Origin: Alphaproteobacteria bacterium UBA2903
GTDB lineage: Bacteria > Pseudomonadota > Alphaproteobacteria > CAAGCB01 > CAG-977
Direction of reading: 5' to 3'
Length of the DNA: 64,000 bases
NCBI GenBank assembly: GCA_002349565.1
Contig: DEDN01000035.1
Location: 10,152 to 74,151 of the forward strand
Part shown: positions 25,951-34,711 of the stretch, piece by piece
Layout: each line of letters starts with the position of its first letter
Numbering within the stretch: position 1 is the first letter of the stretch
Notes under the pieces: model-generated
Told to the model about the DNA's origin: nothing
The model's input: the letters and a program-made list of their open reading frames with translations, nothing else
Databases searched by the model: none
Translations under genes and position numbers: made by a program

Positions 25951-27624
25951 ATGGAAACAGAAGCACCTCAATATATCGACGTTCCGAAACAGGGATTGTT
26001 TTTCGTCCCGCTGGGCGGGGTCGGCGAAATCGGCATGAACTTCGGATTGTACGCGTGCGACGATAAATGGATTGCCGTCGATTGCGGCGTCGGATTCGCG
26101 GGCGACAGACTGCCGGGGGTGGATATGCTGATTCCCGACGCGTCGTTTGCCGCTTCGATTGCGCCGAAAATCAAAGCGCTGATTATCACCCACGCGCACG
26201 AAGACCACATCGGCGCGGTCGGGCTGTTATGGCGCGACTTGAAATGCCCGATTTACGCGACGCCTTTTGCGGCGGAAATGCTGGAAACGCGGCTGGACGA
26301 AGCGGGATTGCTGGGGCGCGCGCCCGTCGAAATCGTCAACGAGGGCGATTATATCGATTTGAAGCCCTTTGAAGTCGAGCTTGTTCCGATGAACCATTCG
26401 ATTCCCGAAGCGACGTCGCTTTTGATTAAAACGCCTTACGGTTCCGTTTTTCACACGGGCGACTGGCGTTTCGACGAAGACCCGATTGTCGGCAAAGCTC
26501 CCGACTACAACGCTTTGAAAGAATTGAAAAAAGAACACGTTTTGGCGCTGGTCGGCGATTCGACGAATGTGTTTGTCGAAGAAGACGTTCCCACCGAAAC
26601 CGAAGTGCGCGATTCTTTGGTGGACGTGTTCGCCAAAGCCAAAGGGCGCGGGCTGGTCGTGACGTGCTTTGCGTCGAACGTCGGGCGGCTGGAAAGCATT
26701 GCTTACGCCGCGGCGAAAAACGGGCGCGAAGTCTGCCTGATGGGGCGGTCGCTGTGGCGCGTCGAAGGCGCGGGCAGGGCGGCGGGCTATTTCCGCGGAA
26801 TCAACGTGTTTTTGACGGACGAGGAAGCGTCGACTTATCATCCGTCCGAAGTCGTTTATGTCTGTACGGGCTGTCAGGGCGAACCGCGTTCGGCGATGAA
26901 CAATCTGTCCTACGGCGTCGGCATGGTGCGGCTGAACAAGGACGATGTTGTCGTATTTTCGTCGCGCGTCATTCCGGGCAATGAACAGGCGATTGCGAAC
27001 TTGCAGAACCGTTTGCTGGCGCGGGGCGTTCAGCTGGTGACGACCAAGGACGCTTTGGTGCATGTTTCGGGGCATTCTGGCAAAAAGGATATGAAAAAGC
27101 TTTATTCTTTCATTCAGCCCGAAATCGCCGTTCCCGTTCACGGCGAAACCGCGCATTTGTTTGAACATGCCGATTTGGCGAAAGAATGCGGCGTCAAGCA
27201 GGTTTGCTTGATTAAAGACGGCGACGTGCTGCGTCTTGCCCCCGAACCCGCCGAAGTCATCGGCGAAGTACAAACGGGCGTGATGGCGATTGACGGCAAG
27301 AAAATCATTCCCGTCAATTCGGGCGTATTGCGTCAGCGCCGCCGCATGATAGAGGACGGCAGCGTCGTTGCTACGGTCGTTTTGGATAAAAAGGGCGGTG
27401 TCATGGGACAGGCGCAGTTTTCGGCGGTCGGACTGATGGAGCAGGACAGCCCCGAATTCGCGCAGATGGACGCGGCGATAAAGGCGGCGCTGGAAAAAAT
27501 GCCGCCCGAAGCCCGCGCGGACGATAAAACGGTCGTCGACACGGTGAAATCCTGCGTACGCAAAGTCGTGATGGAATCGTGCGGTCGCCGTCCGATGGTC
27601 GACGTGCATTTGGTTCGCGTGTGA
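25951..27624 (+). CDS. rnj: Ribonuclease J
   Basis: Metallo-beta-lactamase/beta-CASP exo- and endoribonuclease for rRNA maturation and mRNA decay. The 557-residue protein shows the zinc motif HAHEDH at 81-86, the aspartate region HTGDWRFDEDP, and beta-CASP motifs around TCFASNVGRLESI and HVSGHSGKKDM, then PVHGE. Position after birA is the conserved alphaproteobacterial order (coaX, often in between, is missing). The TGA overlaps the next ATG by one base. Confidence 0.95.
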   Translation: METEAPQYIDVPKQGLFFVPLGGVGEIGMNFGLYACDDKWIAVDCGVGFAGDRLPGVDMLIPDASFAASIAPKIKALIITHAHEDHIGAVGLLWRDLKCPIYATPFAAEMLETRLDEAGLLGRAPVEIVNEGDYIDLKPFEVELVPMNHSIPEATSLLIKTPYGSVFHTGDWRFDEDPIVGKAPDYNALKELKKEHVLALVGDSTNVFVEEDVPTETEVRDSLVDVFAKAKGRGLVVTCFASNVGRLESIAYAAAKNGREVCLMGRSLWRVEGAGRAAGYFRGINVFLTDEEASTYHPSEVVYVCTGCQGEPRSAMNNLSYGVGMVRLNKDDVVVFSSRVIPGNEQAIANLQNRLLARGVQLVTTKDALVHVSGHSGKKDMKKLYSFIQPEIAVPVHGETAHLFEHADLAKECGVKQVCLIKDGDVLRLAPEPAEVIGEVQTGVMAIDGKKIIPVNSGVLRQRRRMIEDGSVVATVVLDKKGGVMGQAQFSAVGLMEQDSPEFAQMDAAIKAALEKMPPEARADDKTVVDTVKSCVRKVVMESCGRRPMVDVHLVRV

Positions 27625-27983
27625 TGAAACGTTTGGCCGCCGCTTTGTTGCTGTTGTCGGCAAAGCCACTGTGCGCCGAAACGGTGGCGTTTTCCCCCTC
27701 CGGCTGTGCAAAGCTGGCGGACTATGTCGCGGGCGTTTCGACGACGGGCAAAACGGTTGCGCCCGCCGATTTGGACGGCGGGTATCGGATTCTTGCGCCG
27801 ACGGATTTTTCGTTGCCCGTACACGTCGATTTGATACAAAATTACGGCTTTTACGAATCGGAACTGCATTACGGAAAAATTCCCGTTGCGACGGTTGAAG
27901 TCAAAGACGGACGCGTGTTTTTGAACGGCAAAGCGATAGAAAACACCGACGCGGATCAGATCGCCAAAGCGTGCGGGAATTAA
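27624..27983 (+). CDS. Small exported protein of unknown function
   Basis: 119 residues with a clear signal peptide (MKRLAAALLLLSAKPLCA, then ETV). The mature part has a Cys in GCAKLADYVAG and a second near the C-terminus (AKACGN), which could form one disulfide in the periplasm. No domain recognised. It overlaps the RNase J stop, so it is probably translated from the same message, and it ends in a terminator. Confidence 0.65.
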   Translation: MKRLAAALLLLSAKPLCAETVAFSPSGCAKLADYVAGVSTTGKTVAPADLDGGYRILAPTDFSLPVHVDLIQNYGFYESELHYGKIPVATVEVKDGRVFLNGKAIENTDADQIAKACGN

Positions 27984-28010
27984 AAAAGCCCTTTTTTCAA
28001 GGGCTTTTTT
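27982..28010. terminator. Bidirectional terminator
   Basis: AAAAAAGCCCTT (27982-27993) pairs with AAGGGCTTTTTT (27999-28010), between the convergent small exported protein gene and rnd. Confidence 0.92.
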
Positions 28011-28015
28011 GTATT

Positions 28016-29176
28016 TCAAAGGGTGTCGATCAAATCGATTCGGCATTTTTTCGGATTGTAAGCGAATCCTATTTTTCCCGCTTTCAGCTGTTCGGCGTAT
28101 TTTCCGAACACTTCGTACCGCCATCCCGACATCAGGGGCGAATTTGGATCTTTGTCCGCCGCCAATTTGTCCAGATCATCAAAATTTGCGATCAGCTTTT
28201 CCGCAACGCCGCTTTCCGCCGATTTAATCATTAACAGCAGTTTCAGCATTTTTGCGACGGCGCGGGCATGACGGGGCAGCTCGAACGGCTTGGGCAATTC
28301 GGGATAAGTCGATACGTCGGAAGCCAGCACATCATGGATTTTGGTCAGAATCTCGCGTCCCGTGCAGCTGTTGGCAAAGCCGTTCGGAATACCGCGCAGG
28401 GCGTTCAGTTCGTCTGCCGAGCGCGGGGCGTTCGTTGCGATTTCCAACAGAATTTCGTCACGCAAAATATGCTTGCGCGGACGGTTCAGACGGCGGGCTT
28501 CCTCTTCGCGGTAAGCCGCCAAAGCGCGGCACAATGCCAGCGTGCGTCTGTCCGTCGAATTGATTTTCAGCCGTTTCCACATTTCAAACGGGTTTGTTTC
28601 GTATGTTTCGGGATTTGTCAGTTTTTTGATATCGTCCGCCAGCCAATCGATACGCCCGTTTTCCCGCAAAGTTTCCAGCATTTTTTCGTATACGTCGCGC
28701 AAATGCGTTACATCCGCCTGCGCATACTTGATTTGCTTTTCGGTCAAGGGACGGCGAGACCAATCCGTAAAGCGCATGGATTTGTCAAGCTCGATTCCCA
28801 GCAGTTTTTGCACCAGATTTTGGTAACTGACCGATTCGCCAAAGCCGCAAACCATTGCCGCCGCTTGCGTATCGAAGACGGGAGTCGGCGTTTTATGACT
28901 CAGGTTGTAAAAAATTTCGATATCCTGATGCGCGGCGTGGAATACTTTGACCACGTTTTCGTTTTGCATCAAATCGAAAAAAGGCTGCAAATCCAATCCG
29001 TCCGCCAGCGGATCGATGCACGCCGCTTCGTCCCTTGACGCGATTTGTATCAGGCATACCTGCGGCCAATAGGTTTTTTCGCGGATAAATTCGGTGTCAA
29101 CGGTGACGTAAGGATATTCCGCCAGCCGTTTGCACAAGTCTGTCAAGTCCGTTGTTGTTTGGATGAATTTGCACAT
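28016..29176 (-). CDS. rnd: Ribonuclease D
   Basis: 3' to 5' exoribonuclease trimming tRNA and other small RNAs. The 386-residue protein has the DEDD exonuclease fold: VTVDTEFIREKTYW (Asp and Glu of motif I, about 24-38), FHAAHQDIEIF (motif II) and KYAQADVTHLRDVYE (motif III with Tyr and Asp). An HRDC-type helical region follows (about 210-290). Length and domain order are normal for alphaproteobacteria. Confidence 0.95.
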   Translation of the reverse strand: MCKFIQTTTDLTDLCKRLAEYPYVTVDTEFIREKTYWPQVCLIQIASRDEAACIDPLADGLDLQPFFDLMQNENVVKVFHAAHQDIEIFYNLSHKTPTPVFDTQAAAMVCGFGESVSYQNLVQKLLGIELDKSMRFTDWSRRPLTEKQIKYAQADVTHLRDVYEKMLETLRENGRIDWLADDIKKLTNPETYETNPFEMWKRLKINSTDRRTLALCRALAAYREEEARRLNRPRKHILRDEILLEIATNAPRSADELNALRGIPNGFANSCTGREILTKIHDVLASDVSTYPELPKPFELPRHARAVAKMLKLLLMIKSAESGVAEKLIANFDDLDKLAADKDPNSPLMSGWRYEVFGKYAEQLKAGKIGFAYNPKKCRIDLIDTL

Positions 29177-29313
29177 AGTCTTTTTTTGCCGTTAATAATG
29201 AATCTTGTTCTTTGTTTTAATGCCTGAAAACGAAAAAGGAAACAAATTTATCGTGAAATTTGTTCTTTCGGTGTTTTTTGTTTGGTATACTGGGGAAAAA
29301 GGAGAAAAAGCTT

Positions 29314-29964
29314 ATGCTTAAAACGGTTCTGGGATTGCTTGCTGTGCTGAATACGGCGGATGCTTGCGCCAAAACGCTGAAATTGGGGGATATGATCAAC
29401 AACCCGACACCAGCCGCCGCCAAACGCGTCCGATTGAAAGGGGAAATGCCCGAAATTTCGTGTCTGTCCAACGACGACTGCCCGTTTGACCGCGAATGCG
29501 TCGCTTTGCGGTGTTTGGACGTTTGCACGAAAGATACTTGTTCGGAACCGAAAAAATGCATTGCCCATAAAAAGCGTCCGCATGAATATATGTGCGTCGA
29601 TTGCGTATACGATTCCCATTGTGAAAAGGGATTCGAATGTTCGCGCGAAACGTTTACCTGCGTTGAAAAAGACGTTTGCCGCGACGCCGTTTGTTCGCCC
29701 GCCGCGCCGTACTGCATCCAAGTCCCTTACAAAACTTTGCCGTACACATGCGTGCAATGCCTGACGGACGAGCATTGTCCGCCTGTTTCGGGGCTGAGCC
29801 GTTCCTGCATCGACAATTTTTGCTTGTTCAACGTCGAAAACAACATTCCCCGCAAAACCGAACGGAAAACAACGGATTTGATTCAGACCGAGGACGATCC
29901 TTTGTACGAAACGGAAGAATCCCTTTACGAGCCGGAGGCGGATACCGAAACCTACGGCGATTAA
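29314..29964 (+). CDS. Cysteine-rich exported protein with repeated C-rich modules
   Basis: 216 residues: an N-terminal signal peptide (MLKTVLGLLAVLNTADACA) and a mature region with 20 cysteines. At least three modules recur, each starting C-x(2)-D/S-x(2)-C and ending about 20 residues later: CLSNDDCPFDRECVALRC, CVYDSHCEKGFECSRETFTC and CLTDEHCPPVSGLSRSC. The pattern resembles EB/Dickkopf-like disulfide modules known from animal and myxobacterial secreted proteins. The C-terminal 45 residues are acidic and disordered. A gaaaaaggaga RBS and a TATACT box at 29286 precede it. The stop overlaps that of the convergent transporter by four bases (TTAA). Role unknown. Confidence 0.7.
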   Translation: MLKTVLGLLAVLNTADACAKTLKLGDMINNPTPAAAKRVRLKGEMPEISCLSNDDCPFDRECVALRCLDVCTKDTCSEPKKCIAHKKRPHEYMCVDCVYDSHCEKGFECSRETFTCVEKDVCRDAVCSPAAPYCIQVPYKTLPYTCVQCLTDEHCPPVSGLSRSCIDNFCLFNVENNIPRKTERKTTDLIQTEDDPLYETEESLYEPEADTETYGD

Positions 29965-31613
29965 AACAGCGCCAAAGCGATAGCCTGCACGGTCAGAATG
30001 CGCAAAGTCAGCGTCAGCGGATAAACGCTGCTGTACCCCAGCGGAGCGGCATCCGTTCCCGCCATATTCAAAATGAACGTCATGGACGGCAGGTTCGTTG
30101 TCGAACCCGACAAAGTGCCGCACAGCGTCAGATAGTTCATCTTTTTATAGCCGCGCATAAAGACTCCGACCGCCAGCAGAGGAATAACCGTTATCAGAAT
30201 GCCCAGTCCGATAAGCTTGACGCCTTCCATACTGGACACCAGCGGGAAAAATCCCGCGCCCGAAGACAGTCCGACCATGCCCAGAAACAGGATGATGCCG
30301 AATTCCTTGAACGCGTTTAAAACAATAGTCGGCGTGTAAAAAATGATGCGTCCCAAAGAACCGCGGTAGGACAGCAGCAAAGCCGTCAGCAGCGGACCGC
30401 CCGACGTTCCCAAGCGGATGGGCGTCGACAACCCCGGAATGTGGAACGGAATCAGCCCGAACAAAATGCCCAGCATCATACCGATAAAGAACGGAATGAA
30501 ACGCGTGGAGTTCAACGCTTCGCGGCTGTTGCCCAAATAGCGCACCAGCGGCAGCACGTCAACCGCTTTGCCCACAACGACGACGCAATCGCCGTACGCC
30601 AGCTTCAAATCGGGCGTTGGGGAATGGGAAATGCCGTTGCGGATGACGCGGGAAATCACCCAATGGTGACGGACGTCGCCCATGATTTTCTTTAACGGTT
30701 TGCCGACGCGGCGGGGTTTGGTGACATAAATGTTCGACGATTGGATTTGTTCCGCGCTTTCTTTCATCAAATCGCGTTTCGGATCGACTTGGAACAAAAT
30801 CGACACGGTGGAAAAGAACGTCTTGGGTCCGAACAGCAGCAAAACATCGCCGACCTGCAAAGTCGTGTGTTCATGCGGAACGATGTATTCGTCCCCGCGC
30901 TTCATCCGCGAAACCGCCATGGAGTAATGAATCATCTTTAGGAAGTGACCGACTTCGATGCCGTTGAAGTTCGGATTGTTGACAACGACGTTAAAGCCCT
31001 CCATATGGGGATTTTCCTCCGCCTTTTGGTATTCGTAGGAAGCGACTTCGTCCGTGATGTTGATGCGGAAAGCGGATTTCAAAAACGCGAAAACGCAAAT
31101 CGTACAGACAATCGTAATCGGATATGCCATGGCGTAAGTCATGCTGCTTTGCGAAACTTTGTCGGGGGTAATGCCCAATTCAGCCAAAATCTGCTGCCCC
31201 GCGCCCAAAGCGGGCGTGCTGGTGACCGCGCCCGAATAAAGCCCGACCAGCTGCGACAAATCCATAAAGCCGAATTTTCCGATGATGTAAGTAACGATTG
31301 ACCCGATAACCACGACCGCCAACGCCATCAGGTTCATCACGATGCCGTTGCGCTTCAGGCTGGAAAAAATGTTGGGACCGACCGTCAGCCCCATGGAATA
31401 AATGAACAAAATCAATCCGAATTCGCGCAAAAAGCCGAGCGTCGTTGCGTCCAAAACGACATTGTGGGCGTTCAGGAAATATCCCAAAATCAGCCCCGCG
31501 AACAGAACGCCGCCCGATCCGATGCTGATTCCCCGCACCTTGACCGAACCCAGAAAGATTCCCGAAAACGCTGTCAGACAAAAGCACAAAATAGTAATAA
31601 CGGTCGTAGTCAT
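29961..31613 (-). CDS. AspT/YidE-family transporter with TrkA_C domains
   Basis: Inner-membrane antiporter-like protein, 550 residues from the ATG at 31613. Two homologous membrane halves (about 1-165 and 375-550) repeat the motif: GLILFIYSMGLTVGP with YSGAVTSTPALGAG in the first half, and GIILFLGMVGLSSGAG with CGTLSGSTTNLP in the second. Between them are two TrkA_C-type regulatory domains (HTTLQVGDVLLLFGP and KLAYGDCVVVVGK). This is the YidE/YbjL/AspT duplication family; AspT exchanges aspartate and alanine, but the substrate here is not determined. An in-frame upstream start lacks an RBS. Confidence 0.9.
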   Translation of the reverse strand: MTTTVITILCFCLTAFSGIFLGSVKVRGISIGSGGVLFAGLILGYFLNAHNVVLDATTLGFLREFGLILFIYSMGLTVGPNIFSSLKRNGIVMNLMALAVVVIGSIVTYIIGKFGFMDLSQLVGLYSGAVTSTPALGAGQQILAELGITPDKVSQSSMTYAMAYPITIVCTICVFAFLKSAFRINITDEVASYEYQKAEENPHMEGFNVVVNNPNFNGIEVGHFLKMIHYSMAVSRMKRGDEYIVPHEHTTLQVGDVLLLFGPKTFFSTVSILFQVDPKRDLMKESAEQIQSSNIYVTKPRRVGKPLKKIMGDVRHHWVISRVIRNGISHSPTPDLKLAYGDCVVVVGKAVDVLPLVRYLGNSREALNSTRFIPFFIGMMLGILFGLIPFHIPGLSTPIRLGTSGGPLLTALLLSYRGSLGRIIFYTPTIVLNAFKEFGIILFLGMVGLSSGAGFFPLVSSMEGVKLIGLGILITVIPLLAVGVFMRGYKKMNYLTLCGTLSGSTTNLPSMTFILNMAGTDAAPLGYSSVYPLTLTLRILTVQAIALALF

Positions 31614-31786
31614 ATCGTTTAATTCCAAAAGGTTAAAACAGTAAAATGATACGCTTTCGTATCGAAAAAGGAAAGAGGTATTTATCAAGTTTTTCGGGGA
31701 TTTGTAATGTCAAAACGGAAAAATCCGTTGCATTTTGTCCAAAATACGGCTAATGTGGAAAAAATAAACTTTCAAAGGGGGTTCCT

Positions 31787-32968
31787 ATGGGGATTTTGTC
31801 GGATTTGTTTTCGGGCAAACACAGACGCGAACAGGCGGTCGAGCGGATGAAAGCGAACGCCGCCGCTTTTGCGTTCGCGGGGATAAGCATTTTAAGCCCG
31901 ATGAAAGCGTTCGGGCAAAACACGGCGCAGACATCCGCCGAAAAAGCGAAAACGGAACAGGTCGATTCCGTTGCGAAACAGGTCAAATTCGCGGATGCCA
32001 ACGTCCAAGCCGCCGCCGAACGCATGATGAAATCCCCGACGGGGCGCAAAGTGCTGGAGGGACTGCACGCGCTGAACATCGAAGTTTCCTACGATTCGTC
32101 GGTCAGCGAGGATTTGGGCGGCTATTATTTCGTTCCCGCGCGTAAAATCCTGCTGAACTCCAACTGTTCCGACGATTTGCTGGCGTCCATTCTGGTCCAC
32201 GAGGGGACGCATGCTTTGCAAGCCGCCAACGGCTGCCGAATCGGCGCATGGCTGGACATGCAGACCTATTTTTCGATGAACAAAGCGATGGAAGCCGATG
32301 CGATGAAAAATCAGGTTTTTGCCGCTTACGAATTGAAAGAGCAGGGCGACAAATCCGTTTTCAACGCGTTCGAACGCGATCGTCCGTCGCTGGCAAAGGC
32401 TTATTTGGATTTGCGCGAAACGTACAAGGACAACTCCGATTCGCTGGCAAAGTATACGATGCTGGCGTATTACAAAGATTACGCTTACGTCAAAACGTAC
32501 GAAAACCGCTATGTCAAGGCGATTTCCACCTTTAACGACATGGCAAAGCCGCAAGCCATCGGCGGCGCGTTCCAGCAGCATTTGAGCGAAGCCGAAATCA
32601 TCAAGCGGGTTTGTCAGCTGGACGGCAAGAACTATATGCAGCCCGCCGATTCGGTGTATCTGCAAAGCGCGGATTGCAATTATGTGCAGAAAAGCACCTA
32701 TAAAAGTCTGGCTAAAATCGCCGAAAAATTCGCCAAGAAAGTCGGTGAAGCCGGATTTTACAAGGCGGACAACTCGTACGCCAATCTGTATGTTGTCGAT
32801 TACAGGGGAAAATTGGTCGAAGGCATGCCGCAGCCGAAAGTTTCCCTGACCGCAGGACAAAAAGGACAGCCCGTCAGCGGAAAAGCAAGCAATAAACAGC
32901 CCACGCGTTTGCCGCAGCGCCGCCGCCCATCAAATTTCCGCGTTCCTTTCAGACGGGACGGGCGGTAA
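31787..32968 (+). CDS. Putative zinc metallopeptidase, HExxH...EADA family
   Basis: 393 residues. HEGTH at 138-142 and EADA beginning at Glu169 give a candidate zinc site with the same spacing (31-33 residues from first His to Glu) as the protein encoded at 1358. Also shared is the upstream IEVSYD...KILLNSN stretch (KILLNPS in the other protein). The N-terminus is basic then hydrophobic (AAAFAFAGISILSPMKAFG), which may be an unusual export signal at about 25-45. The C-terminus (350-393) is basic and rich in Gln, Pro and Arg. It differs from the other copy by having one domain and a likely extracytoplasmic location. Function unproven. Confidence 0.6.
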   Translation: MGILSDLFSGKHRREQAVERMKANAAAFAFAGISILSPMKAFGQNTAQTSAEKAKTEQVDSVAKQVKFADANVQAAAERMMKSPTGRKVLEGLHALNIEVSYDSSVSEDLGGYYFVPARKILLNSNCSDDLLASILVHEGTHALQAANGCRIGAWLDMQTYFSMNKAMEADAMKNQVFAAYELKEQGDKSVFNAFERDRPSLAKAYLDLRETYKDNSDSLAKYTMLAYYKDYAYVKTYENRYVKAISTFNDMAKPQAIGGAFQQHLSEAEIIKRVCQLDGKNYMQPADSVYLQSADCNYVQKSTYKSLAKIAEKFAKKVGEAGFYKADNSYANLYVVDYRGKLVEGMPQPKVSLTAGQKGQPVSGKASNKQPTRLPQRRRPSNFRVPFRRDGR

Positions 32969-33037
32969 AAAATCCTTTTGAAAATCGGGGCTTTGCGCTA
33001 AACTGCCGCCTGTCGTTTTTTCGAAAGGAGTGTTCCG

Positions 33038-34645
33038 ATGATCAGAGTGTCCAGCGTTCCCCTGCGCGTCAAGCAAGTCCCCGAGGATTTTTTCCAATTC
33101 ATCGCGGAATTGACGGGGTGGACGAACATCAAATCCGTGACCGTCGTCAAAAAATCGGTCGACGCGCGCAAAAAAACGAATTTGCACTTGGAATACTCGT
33201 TCGACGTTGAAATCGACGGCGACGAAAACGAAGCTCTGCAAACATCGCTGTACCGCAATGTCGCGCCTTTGCTGCCGTATCCCGAATACAAACCGCTGAC
33301 TTCCAAGCCTTTAAGCCCGCGTCCCATAGTCGTCGGCACGGGACCCGCGGGGATTATGGCGGCTTTGGCTTTGGCTGAAGCGGGCGCCAATCCTTTGGTC
33401 ATCGAACGCGGCAAAAACGTTTCCAAACGCCGCAAGGATGTCGAACGGCTGTGGAAAATCGGCGAGCTGAACGAAAATTCGAACGTGCAGTTCGGCGAAG
33501 GCGGCGCGGGGACTTTTTCGGACGGCAAGCTGAACACGGGCATTAAAAAAGACGCTTTGACCCGCAAAGTTTTGGCTGAATTTGTCGCGGCGGGCGCGCC
33601 CCCCGAAATTATGTACGAAGGCAAACCCCACATCGGCACGGACAAGCTGGGCTGGGTCGTCGCCAACTTGCGGCGAAAAATTTTAAGTTTGGGCGGGGAA
33701 TACCGCTTTGAAACGCGGCTGACCGACATTATCGTCAAAGACGGCGCAATCAAAGCCGTGCAGGTTGTCAACGCCAACGGCGAAATTGAAGAGATTGCGG
33801 CGAACAGCGTTATTCTGGCGATCGGACACAGCGCGCGCGACACGTTCGAAATGTTGTACAACCGCGGGGTCAAAATGATTCAAAAGCCCTTTGCGGTCGG
33901 CGTTCGAATCGAACATTTGCAGTCGTTCATCAACAAAAGCCGCTACGGCATGGTCAAGCCCAAAGCTTTGCTGGGACCCGCTGATTACAAGCTTGCCGTT
34001 CACATGGACAACGGGCGCGGTGTGTATTCGTTCTGCATGTGTCCCGGGGGGACGGTCGTCGCGGCGGCGTCCGAAGCGGGACGCGTCGCTACCAACGGGA
34101 TGAGCTGTTACGCCCGCGACGGCGTGAACGCGAACAGCGCGCTGTTGGTCGATGTCAAACCCGAAGAGGATTTCGAAACGGATCATCCTTTGGCGGGTGT
34201 CGAATTTCAGCGCAAAATCGAAGAAAACGCTTTCCGCGCGGGCGGCGGGCTGTTCAAAGCCCCCGTTCAAAAAGCCATGGATTTTATCGAAGGTCGCGAA
34301 ACAACCGAATTCGGCGCGGTTCTGCCGACCTATCGCCCCGGCGTTTCTTTTGCGGACATGCGCGCGGTTCTGCCGCCCGTGATTGCCGAAACGCTGCGCT
34401 TGGGATTTCGCAAGCTGAACCGCAAAATTTACGAATTTTCCAAGCATGACGCGCTGTTGACGGGGGCGGAAACCCGTTCGTCGTCGCCCGTGCGCATTCT
34501 GCGCGATTTGAATAGCTGCGAAAGCGTGAACGTTGCGGGACTGTACCCGTGCGGCGAAGGGGCGGGCTATGCGGGGGGCATTGTGTCCGCCGCCGCCGAC
34601 GGGCTGCGCTGCGCCGCGCATGCGATTGTCAAAGAAAATACATAA
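33038..34645 (+). CDS. FAD-dependent dehydrogenase, COG2509 type
   Basis: 535-residue flavoprotein of uncharacterised function. An N-terminal domain of about 85 residues (VKQVPEDFFQFIAE...) precedes the Rossmann FAD motif VVGTGPAGIMAALALAEAG at about 94-112, with the ribose-binding acid in VIERGKNV. Then come NVQFGEGGAGTFSDGKLNT, HIGTDKL, FCMCPGG and the C-terminal VAGLYPCGEGAGYAGGI. This order is characteristic of COG2509. RBS aaaggag precedes the ATG. Substrate unknown; neighbours give no pathway clue. Confidence 0.88.
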   Translation: MIRVSSVPLRVKQVPEDFFQFIAELTGWTNIKSVTVVKKSVDARKKTNLHLEYSFDVEIDGDENEALQTSLYRNVAPLLPYPEYKPLTSKPLSPRPIVVGTGPAGIMAALALAEAGANPLVIERGKNVSKRRKDVERLWKIGELNENSNVQFGEGGAGTFSDGKLNTGIKKDALTRKVLAEFVAAGAPPEIMYEGKPHIGTDKLGWVVANLRRKILSLGGEYRFETRLTDIIVKDGAIKAVQVVNANGEIEEIAANSVILAIGHSARDTFEMLYNRGVKMIQKPFAVGVRIEHLQSFINKSRYGMVKPKALLGPADYKLAVHMDNGRGVYSFCMCPGGTVVAAASEAGRVATNGMSCYARDGVNANSALLVDVKPEEDFETDHPLAGVEFQRKIEENAFRAGGGLFKAPVQKAMDFIEGRETTEFGAVLPTYRPGVSFADMRAVLPPVIAETLRLGFRKLNRKIYEFSKHDALLTGAETRSSSPVRILRDLNSCESVNVAGLYPCGEGAGYAGGIVSAAADGLRCAAHAIVKENT

Positions 34646-34711
34646 ACAGGCTTTCTTTCCCGCGCGGAAAGTTTTATTCTGCCGACACCTTATAATTTTA
34701 CGGGGGACAAG

